Assembly: GCA_036654375.1 (NCBI GenBank)
Contig: JAVVSD010000018.1
Location: 1-19,057 of the forward strand
DNA length: 19,057 nucleotides
Reading direction: 5' to 3'
Source: RZYX01 sp036654375
GTDB taxonomy: Bacteria > Bacillota > Clostridia > Oscillospirales > Acutalibacteraceae
A program made the position numbers and the translations under genes. Positions 12,883 to 19,057 of this stretch are shown here, in pieces. Under the pieces are notes generated by a model. It had not been told where the DNA came from. It worked only from the letters and a program-made list of their open reading frames with translations, and ran no database searches. How positions within the stretch are numbered: position 1 is the stretch's first letter; each line of letters starts with the position of its first letter.

Positions 12883-14242
12883 AATTGTACATCTCCCTTA
12901 TATATGTCATAAATTTTTGTGGAGCATTGTTCTCTTCATTAAACTCTTTTAACAAAAGGTCGAACTCGCTGGAATTTATGCTACTTGTTTTTTGTGCGTA
13001 ATATTTAAGAAGTGCAGGCAATTGCTGTTTGCTGTTTGACTTGATTTCAAAAGTTTTCGCAAGTGCCGCATTTATCTCTAACTTCGTTCCGATACATTCA
13101 AATGGCTTAACCTCCGAAAAGCCAACAAGCCCGTCAAATATATCTTTCAATTCTTCTTTTTCAAGCAGATTTTCGCCGAAAATTAAAACCAATTGTTCGT
13201 CGCTTAAAAACGGTGAAAGTATGATATATACAAAAAGGCACTTTGCACAGTTTGCACACCAAATATTTTTTTTGCTTCCTACATTGCAGCTTTTGAAGAT
13301 GCTGTGGTATTTTGAAAAAGCTGCAAACTGCTTTGCAATCTGAAGCTCATTAAATGCACGAAGCAGACTGAAATATTTGATATCCTTTGTTATATTCCTT
13401 TCAACATAGTTGTTAAAATCGCATTCAAACTCGTATGACTTTGAATATTGGTGATTTATATCTGTGCCATCAATATTGCTTTCATTTGCACTTGATTCAT
13501 TTGACAAAATAATGTGTTCTCCACCAACAAGATAAGCACAGTACAGGCTTAAAAATGCCACAATTGCGGAAAATGGTGTATGACCATTTAAAAAACCTTT
13601 TGCATTAAGGTTTAAAAGTTCTTTGTCGATTGTTCTGTATGTTCTTATTATTTTACTGTCATCATACCCAGCCATGTTTGCCGATTCTTCTCTTGCCTGT
13701 TGGTCGTTAACTGTGAAACAGAAATTTTCATCCTTAATATTACGAAGCAGCTCCATTGTGACATTTGAGTCTTTTCCTCCGCCAACCGGCACAATGTTTT
13801 TTGCACTCTTTTTATAATTAAAGCTGTTAACCGCTGCTGGCTTGTTTGCTTTAATGCTTGCAAAGCTTTCAAAATCTGTTTTAATATCATTGATAAAAAA
13901 GAACTCGCCAAGCCCATTGTAGTAAAGCTTTTTCCACCAGTTACAATCCTCCTGTGACAGCTCGCCGCACTCAACAATAATATTTGGCGGGCAGGCACAT
14001 TTCCAGTAGCTCACAAGCTCGACCATTCCAAGGTTAAATATAATTTTCTTTGCCATATCGCTTTTGTAATCATTAAGGATATCAAGATTTGATATCCTTA
14101 TTTTTGTCGTTGGGGCAAAAGATATATCTCCCATTCTAAAATTAAACTCAATATTTATAAAATCGTCACTTTTGGACAGCTCGTATCCTTGATATATAAA
14201 TGTTTCATACTCTTTTCTTAACCTTTCAAAATGGCTCTGCAT
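12866..14242 (-). CDS. murL: Probable MurL, UDP-MurNAc-L-Ala-L-Glu epimerase
   Basis: MurL, known from Xanthomonas, uses ATP to invert the terminal L-Glu of UDP-MurNAc-L-Ala-L-Glu to D-Glu in the cytoplasm, replacing the need for free D-glutamate. This 458-residue protein has the expected build. The N-terminus FERLRKEYETFIYQGYEL is followed by a PP-loop ATP-pyrophosphatase motif PVGGGKDSN at 152-160. Next come SNESSANESN (247-256), HQYSKSYEFE (264-273) and a Cys cluster CANCAKC (329-335) in an aromatic, hydrophobic context. ATG at 14240-14242 has GGAGG six bases upstream. It heads the operon and overlaps murD2, the same pairing as in Xanthomonas. The name rests on remembered family features and context; biochemical activity is not shown. 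Confidence 0.82.
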   Translation of the reverse strand: MQSHFERLRKEYETFIYQGYELSKSDDFINIEFNFRMGDISFAPTTKIRISNLDILNDYKSDMAKKIIFNLGMVELVSYWKCACPPNIIVECGELSQEDCNWWKKLYYNGLGEFFFINDIKTDFESFASIKANKPAAVNSFNYKKSAKNIVPVGGGKDSNVTMELLRNIKDENFCFTVNDQQAREESANMAGYDDSKIIRTYRTIDKELLNLNAKGFLNGHTPFSAIVAFLSLYCAYLVGGEHIILSNESSANESNIDGTDINHQYSKSYEFECDFNNYVERNITKDIKYFSLLRAFNELQIAKQFAAFSKYHSIFKSCNVGSKKNIWCANCAKCLFVYIILSPFLSDEQLVLIFGENLLEKEELKDIFDGLVGFSEVKPFECIGTKLEINAALAKTFEIKSNSKQQLPALLKYYAQKTSSINSSEFDLLLKEFNEENNAPQKFMTYIREMYNYVAGV

Positions 14243-14672
14243 TCATGTCCTCCGTTCACTTGATTAATAATATAGTTTACCCGAGGCAATAATTACAGTA
14301 TTATCCATATTTTATCTTTCATACTGTTTTGCCACTTTACCATAGAGCTTATTTTGCTATTTATTTCCTAATTTACTTAATTTAATTATTCCTTGTTTTA
14401 ATCGTACACCAATGCCATATAATCGTCAAGTTAATGCAAAAATAACTTCTGGAATAAGTGAAAAAAATAATTGTTTGGCTCTTACCTATTGCGACAAAAT
14501 AAAACTTTTCAGTACGCTATAATAAAGCAAATTTAGCTCTTTTAAAGCCTGTGTACACAAATATATCCGAAATAAAAATATAATCATTTATTGATTTAAT
14601 AATGTAATTATATTTTTATATATGAAGTGCGCTACATTTTGTAGCCGCCATCAAATAATGGAGGTTTTCCCT
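14243..14672. other. Divergent intergenic region between murL and the surface-protein gene
   Basis: This 430-bp, very AT-rich region separates two divergent genes. On the plus strand a TATAAT at 14518-14523 is the best -10, but no good -35 lies 16-18 bp before it, and a 10-bp palindrome TGTGTACACA follows at 14550-14559. On the minus strand I find no convincing promoter for murL. The last 50 bp carry two small hairpins near the surface-protein ribosome binding site. There is no small gene that I can support. Confidence 0.5.
14631..14664 (+). promoter_or_regulatory. Hairpins at the surface-protein ribosome binding site
   Basis: A 6-bp stem GCTACA/TGTAGC (14631-14636 with 14640-14645, 3-nt loop) is followed by CCAT/ATGG (14648-14651 with 14658-14661). 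The second overlaps the first bases of the GGAGG Shine-Dalgarno at 14660-14664. They may tune translation or message stability; the second is weak. Confidence 0.35.
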
Positions 14673-16877
14673 ATGAAACGGAAAAAGGGTCTTTTGGCAA
14701 CAGCAGTAATTCTTGCAATTGCAATTGTTTCGTTAACGGTTCCAAGCTTTGCAGCATCTGCAAGCAGGACAACAGCACTCGATCTTACAATAGAAACGGC
14801 AGACGGCAACCCAACTACAGATATTGATAAAATTTCTTCTGAAGGGTGGAAGTGGACAGCAGCAAGCAAAACACTAACGCTTAACGGCTTTAACATGGAT
14901 GTGGACTCATCCGAATCCACCTATGCGGTTTTTGTTCCTGCTGGCACAACAATCGAGCTTCAAGGCACAAACCAGTTGATGGCGAGAGGTGTTGACGGAA
15001 TTTCTGCAGACTTCGCCATTGACCCAAACACTAATCTGCCAAACGGTGATTTGACAATCTGCGGAACAGGCACTTTAAACGCATATACAGATGGTGACAA
15101 GCATGAAGTTGTTGAGTTTTATGGAACTAACCTTATAATTAAGGACTGCACGCTTAACCTTGAGGCACTTGTTGGCTTTGAGGCAATCTATGATGCTGGT
15201 GACTATGGCAATTTATCAATCAGCAATGCAAAGGTTACTGCTATTGGCAAAGATGGATTTTGTGGAATCTATATGGATAAAAACATTACCATTAACAACT
15301 CTACTGTTAACGCAAGTTCTGACAGCAATGGAGTGTATTGCGGTGGCACTTTTACAGCAGCAAACAGCACACTAAATATGTCATCAGAAAAATGTGCTGC
15401 TATTTCAAGTGAGTTAGGTGCCAGCTTTACAAATTGCACTGTTGATTTAGAAAGCTCAGATACTTCGCTTTGCATACAGGACGATGGCAATGTGGACATT
15501 AAAGATTGCCAATTTACCGCAAAAAGTTCCGATGGCTGTAACTTCTATTTTTATAATAACGGTGATATGACAGTGACCAACAGCACTCTAAATCTTACCG
15601 CTACACGAGGTGTTTTAAACCTTTATAACGGAAATATTTCTGTGAGTGGCAGTGTTATAAACGCCATAACATCAGAAAATGAAGGATTCTATATTGAATG
15701 TGAAAATAATGATATGTCATTGTTAAACAGCACAATTAATATTAATTCGCAGTATGAGGCAATTCAGTTTGCTGGAAATCTTGACATTAATAACTGTAAA
15801 TTAAACATCATAAGCAGCGAAGAAGAGGGCATTGATGTTTATGACGGAGATATTTCAATCAAAAATAGTATTGGCACCATCAGCGCTTCAGAGGACGGCA
15901 TTCAACTTGATAGCGGAAACCTGCTAATCGACAGCAGTAATCTTACTGTCACTTCTGATATGGAATCGGGAATATATGTTTATGATGGTGCGCTTAACAT
16001 CATTAACAGCGATGTCACGACAACAGGCGTTGTAGATTGCGGTATCAATGTTGAGTTTGGTCCAATAACATTCAAAGACAGCTCTATTGTTGCAACAGGC
16101 GGGTTTGCTGGAATTCAAAGCCAAACCTCATGGAACTATGAAAGCAACGCATTCTATGACGGTGGGTATATAACAATTGACAACTCTGATGTTGATGCAA
16201 AAAGTACCGATGGCGGATTTGGAATTATTTCATTGTTCTGCTCAAACGGAGATATTAATTCAGTTATGCCAGTAAATCCAACAATTAAGCTTAATGGAAA
16301 TACGGTCGTTCTTCAAGGCGGTTCTATTTCTATCCCATACGGAACCTCTTCTTTACAAGCACCGCAACTAAGAGCTAAAATTGCAACAAATCGAAATATT
16401 GCTTGTTTTGGTGCATATACATTTACACCAGACGGTAAAACATTCTCTTGGGACTATGTCGCACAAAAAACAACAAATGTTTCTCCTTGCGTTGTAATCA
16501 GAGCTGTTAACACTATTAATTTTGAAACAAATGGTGGTTCTTTTGTTGCTCCATTGACAGGGCTTAAAGCTGGTGACAAAATTAATCTCCCAGCAAATCC
16601 AACAAAAGATGGTGCAACATTTGCGGGCTGGTATCTTGACAAAGCTCTTACTAAAAAGCTTCCAGATGGTGCAATTTATAAAAGAGGCATAACAACTCTT
16701 TATGCTTCTTGGAATCTAACTGTTAAAGATACACCTGCTCCAAAGGCTGCTGCTCCAAAGGCAAATGTTCCTAAGACTGGTGATGCAAACGACATTATCG
16801 GCCTTAGCACGCTTGGAATTACTTCGATTTTGGGTGCTGGAATAATTTCAAGAAAGAGCAAATACGAAATGAATTAA
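14673..16877 (+). CDS. Secreted parallel beta-helix surface protein with InlB-type repeat and VPKTG sorting signal
   Basis: This is a 734-residue exported protein. A signal peptide (about 1-27) ends at PSFA-A. An N-terminal segment (TLTLNGFNMDV, AGTTIELQGTNQL) resembles carbohydrate-binding Cthe_2159-type proteins. Then come about a dozen degenerate units of 22-24 residues such as ITINNSTVNASSDSNGV, LNIINSDVTTTG and LLIDSSNLTVTSDMESGI, the pattern of a right-handed parallel beta-helix. Near the C-terminus lies one Listeria-Bacteroides (InlB B-type/Flg_new) repeat, from INFETNGGSF to TTLYASW. A Pro/Ala/Lys linker and VPKTGD (699-704), a hydrophobic segment and a basic tail follow, so sortase should link it to peptidoglycan. 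ATG at 14673 has GGAGG eight bases upstream; the 17 upstream codons of open frame precede the signal peptide and are discarded. Glycan or host-surface binding is inference. Confidence 0.88.
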   Translation: MKRKKGLLATAVILAIAIVSLTVPSFAASASRTTALDLTIETADGNPTTDIDKISSEGWKWTAASKTLTLNGFNMDVDSSESTYAVFVPAGTTIELQGTNQLMARGVDGISADFAIDPNTNLPNGDLTICGTGTLNAYTDGDKHEVVEFYGTNLIIKDCTLNLEALVGFEAIYDAGDYGNLSISNAKVTAIGKDGFCGIYMDKNITINNSTVNASSDSNGVYCGGTFTAANSTLNMSSEKCAAISSELGASFTNCTVDLESSDTSLCIQDDGNVDIKDCQFTAKSSDGCNFYFYNNGDMTVTNSTLNLTATRGVLNLYNGNISVSGSVINAITSENEGFYIECENNDMSLLNSTININSQYEAIQFAGNLDINNCKLNIISSEEEGIDVYDGDISIKNSIGTISASEDGIQLDSGNLLIDSSNLTVTSDMESGIYVYDGALNIINSDVTTTGVVDCGINVEFGPITFKDSSIVATGGFAGIQSQTSWNYESNAFYDGGYITIDNSDVDAKSTDGGFGIISLFCSNGDINSVMPVNPTIKLNGNTVVLQGGSISIPYGTSSLQAPQLRAKIATNRNIACFGAYTFTPDGKTFSWDYVAQKTTNVSPCVVIRAVNTINFETNGGSFVAPLTGLKAGDKINLPANPTKDGATFAGWYLDKALTKKLPDGAIYKRGITTLYASWNLTVKDTPAPKAAAPKANVPKTGDANDIIGLSTLGITSILGAGIISRKSKYEMN

Positions 16878-16896
16878 ACTTAGTTTGATATAAAAT

Positions 16897-16923
16897 AAGC
16901 GGTCGTTTTAAAAACGACCGCTT
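16897..16923. terminator. Two-way terminator between the surface-protein and 5'-nucleotidase genes
   Basis: The arms AAGCGGTCGTTTT (16897-16909) and AAAACGACCGCTT (16911-16923) form a stem of at least 10 bp with a small A/T loop. T-rich tracts follow on both strands, serving the two convergent genes. Confidence 0.9.
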
Positions 16924-16943
16924 TGTTTTGCATACACTCAATA

Positions 16944-18836
16944 TCAGACTATGCTCGCAATGGCAATTGCAATTGCTGAAAGAACAATTCCAACACAAAA
17001 TCCAAGTGTTTTGTATATTTTGTTTGGGTCACGCAAAAGCTCTTTAATCTTTTTACTATTGTTTAGCGTTTTGTTTTGTGGTGCATTTTCATATTTCTGA
17101 GTTATGGTTGAAACTCCGCCAACCTTCTCAAATGACTGAATATATGATGAAAGTGCATACCATTCCTTTACTTCTCGCTTGTTCTGGTCATAGACGATTG
17201 CTTGGTTAAAATCTTTAATTTCGGTTCCGTTTGCATCTTTTGGTGTGACTGCAAGAATGCCATAGGACTGCTTTTTGACATTTTCAAGCATTTGTGCAGT
17301 AAACATTCCTGTGACAACTCTGTACAGCTGTTTGTCCTTTATCTTTGCTGTGTTGCCATCAGGCTTTTGCAAACAGATGTCCGTTGCTCTGTTGAATATT
17401 GCTCTGTTTGGGTTATAGTTGTATTTCAGTCCTGTTGTAAAGAACTGGATTGAAGGCATTTTGGGTGACATTGAAGCGTCAAGTTCTGCTATAAGGTTAA
17501 GCTCTGCACCCGTGAGATAAATGCTTACAAGTGGGTATCCAGAAAGCTCATCGTTGCCTATTCCAAGAGAACTGACCTCATAAACATTTGCAACTGTTAT
17601 AGGTCCTTTGAGGAATGTTGAACGAACAACCCCTGCTGGGACAAGAGCGACATCAATTGGCTTATAGCTTTCACCCTCTGCCTGCTTGACAGCGTAGACA
17701 TACGAGTCTGTGATAAGCCCTGTAAGGTCATGGTCGCGTTGCTCTTGCTCGATTGTCTTGACCTCGTCAAAATCGTATGGGCTGTATCCAATGATCTGTG
17801 AATAGTCGTCATATCCAAACTTTGCAAGATATGTCTTAACATATGCCTTGAATTTTTCAATTTCTTTAAGTGTTGCTGGGTCTGGAACAACATTTATATC
17901 AACTGGTGCTACAGTGTAGTTATCAAGCGTCCATCTGCCATCCGCATTTTGAGTCATATCCAGTCTGCCAAGGTTTTTGCCATATTCGCCAACTGAAACA
18001 ATAGCAGTGTTGCCAACCTTGATTGCATCTTTGATTGTTGAATGTGTGTGGCCACTGATTATAACATCAATTTCTGGAACATTCTTTGCAAGAATTTCGT
18101 CCTCTGACTTTTTCTTATCAGTATCAGTTCCGCTGTGTGACAAGCAAACAATCATATCAACATCTTCGTTTGCCTTGATGTTTGCAACGGTCTTCTTTGC
18201 ACTGTCAGAAATAACATCAAAAGTTAGCCCACTGTTTGGTGCATAATATGCGGCATCTGAACCCAAAAGTCCAAACAATGCAATTTTAACATCACCCTTT
18301 TGGATAACTGTATAATTCTGAACTGCACCGTAGTTGTCAAGTGCCGTTTTAAGCTCCTGCTTGTATTGGCTTGTGGACTTGTCCCAATTAATGTTTGAAA
18401 CCAACAGCTGTGGAAGGTTTATGCCCTTCGCTTTTGCGCTATTAAGCATCTTCGCAAGATTACCACTGTTATAGTCAAATTCGTGGTTTCCTAAAGTTGT
18501 AGCATCATATCCGAGATATCCCATCATGCGAAGCTCAATGGCTTCTTCAGCATAAACTGACTGATAAAGTGTACCCATCGAAAAGTCTCCGCCATCAACC
18601 AAAAGTGTGTTGTTGCCCTCGGATTTAACAGCGTCAATCATCGTCTTGATTTTTGCAAATCCACCAACCTCAACCTTTTGATTGTCAACCATCTGAATGC
18701 TTGTGTCAATATGAGAGTGCAGGTCATGTGTAAACAGCACAGTCAATTTTTTTGCGTCACCGGCACCAGATGCAGGAATACATATTATTCCAATAATCAT
18801 AACAAGTGACAGCAAGAGCGATACTATCTTTTTCAT
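16944..18836 (-). CDS. Exported 5'-nucleotidase/metallophosphatase with C-terminal membrane anchor
   Basis: This is a UshA/YfkN-like enzyme of 630 residues that should remove phosphate from extracellular nucleotides or related esters. A signal peptide (about 1-25, ending PASGAG) precedes the two-metal calcineurin-like phosphoesterase domain. Its motifs are THDLHSH (36-42), DGGDF (81-85), GNHEFDY (116-122), CLSHSGTD and ISGHTHS. The C-terminal 5'-nucleotidase substrate domain follows, with VALVPAGVVRSTFLKGPITV's region and the conserved GNDELSGYPLVSIYLTGAEL core. The chain ends in a hydrophobic helix (GFCVGIVLSAIAIAIASIV) right after a basic stretch, so it is probably held in the membrane rather than sortase-linked. 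AGGAGG lies five bases before the ATG. It is a single gene with a strong promoter. The true substrate range cannot be read from sequence. Confidence 0.93.
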   Translation of the reverse strand: MKKIVSLLLSLVMIIGIICIPASGAGDAKKLTVLFTHDLHSHIDTSIQMVDNQKVEVGGFAKIKTMIDAVKSEGNNTLLVDGGDFSMGTLYQSVYAEEAIELRMMGYLGYDATTLGNHEFDYNSGNLAKMLNSAKAKGINLPQLLVSNINWDKSTSQYKQELKTALDNYGAVQNYTVIQKGDVKIALFGLLGSDAAYYAPNSGLTFDVISDSAKKTVANIKANEDVDMIVCLSHSGTDTDKKKSEDEILAKNVPEIDVIISGHTHSTIKDAIKVGNTAIVSVGEYGKNLGRLDMTQNADGRWTLDNYTVAPVDINVVPDPATLKEIEKFKAYVKTYLAKFGYDDYSQIIGYSPYDFDEVKTIEQEQRDHDLTGLITDSYVYAVKQAEGESYKPIDVALVPAGVVRSTFLKGPITVANVYEVSSLGIGNDELSGYPLVSIYLTGAELNLIAELDASMSPKMPSIQFFTTGLKYNYNPNRAIFNRATDICLQKPDGNTAKIKDKQLYRVVTGMFTAQMLENVKKQSYGILAVTPKDANGTEIKDFNQAIVYDQNKREVKEWYALSSYIQSFEKVGGVSTITQKYENAPQNKTLNNSKKIKELLRDPNKIYKTLGFCVGIVLSAIAIAIASIV

Positions 18837-18874
18837 AAATTGCCTCCTGATTTATAAATAATTAAGCCATAAGA

Positions 18875-18903
18875 ATTATATACTTAATGTGATATTTTGT
18901 CTA
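18875..18903 (-). promoter_or_regulatory. Promoter of the 5'-nucleotidase gene
   Basis: On the minus strand, TAGACA (18898-18903) is separated by 17 bp from exact TATAAT (18875-18880), about 38 bp before the start codon. Confidence 0.75.
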
Positions 18904-19057
18904 TATTTAGTATTTAATTTTGTTAAAATCTGTTATTTTACTATATTTATTTAAAACTTTTGTTAATAATTGTGATGCTACACAGCATTATTTATCTGTT
19001 TACAACAAAAAAATGTTTACAAAAACAGCAAATACTAATAATTAATACCGTACATAA
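18904..19057. other. AT-rich right flank upstream of the 5'-nucleotidase promoter
   Basis: No gene is visible. The region has two copies of TGTTTACAA 17 bp apart (18997-19005 and 19014-19022). Several TTAACA/ATAACA-like hexamers occur on the minus strand just upstream of the -35. These could be binding sites for a regulator, but in such AT-rich DNA chance is a real alternative. Confidence 0.3.

Noticed and set aside
13029..13343. Plus-strand frames opposite murL, mgtE, the nucleotidase and other genes
   Set aside because: They lie antisense to well-supported genes, have no ribosome binding sites or domains, and are composition shadows.
14622..14672. Upstream ATG giving 17 extra residues on the surface protein
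   Set aside because: It would precede the signal peptide, and the ribosome binding site GGAGG serves the ATG at 14673.

Overview
The window looks like chromosomal DNA from a low-GC, Gram-positive anaerobe of the Firmicutes (class Clostridia, perhaps a gut Oscillospirales/Ruminococcaceae-type organism). The evidence is AT-rich intergenic DNA, strong AGGAGG-type ribosome binding sites, lipoprotein-type binding proteins, a sortase-type wall anchor, a class II fructose-bisphosphate aldolase of Gram-positive length and MgtE. The genus cannot be fixed from sequence alone. There are no rRNA, tRNA, CRISPR, phage or transposase genes.

Layout. Bases 1-584 are non-coding: a degenerate 106-bp tandem repeat at the left edge, then a pair of strong hairpins (321-383 and 387-417) that look like a dispersed repeat, then a terminator. 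Next, on the minus strand, comes a polar amino-acid ABC importer (binding lipoprotein 2114-2911, permease 1357-2013, ATPase 585-1346). Upstream of it lies mgtE (minus, 3052-4404), which has a leader of about 180 nt carrying a foldable element and a possible 15-codon leader peptide beginning Met-Glu-Val-Asp-Pro. Divergent from mgtE is a zinc-type znuA-znuC-znuB operon (4751-7256) with a palindromic operator inside its promoter. A two-way terminator separates it from a minus-strand pair, aminotransferase and trpS (7364-9572). The aminotransferase promoter overlaps the promoter of the divergent aldolase gene fba (9687-10622). A small secreted PEBP/YbhB-like lipoprotein gene follows (10774-11394).

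The most unusual locus is the minus-strand operon 14242 -> 11446. Its first gene encodes a PP-loop protein that I recognise as MurL (UDP-MurNAc-L-Ala-L-Glu epimerase). It overlaps by 17 bp a MurD-family ligase with a changed C-terminal-domain motif, matching the MurD2 partner known from Xanthomonas. The ligase is followed 27 bp later by a 38-aa single-pass membrane protein gene that is easily missed. If the assignment is right, this organism makes the D-glutamate of its peptidoglycan by adding L-Glu and then epimerising it on the nucleotide precursor, rather than by glutamate racemase.

The right end holds two exported surface proteins in convergent orientation: a parallel beta-helix protein with an InlB-type repeat and a VPKTG sorting signal (14673-16877), and a membrane-anchored 5'-nucleotidase/metallophosphatase (16944-18836). 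In several genes the best start is internal to the longest reading frame, and two of these starts are TTG. The start coordinates given here follow ribosome binding sites and family N-termini.
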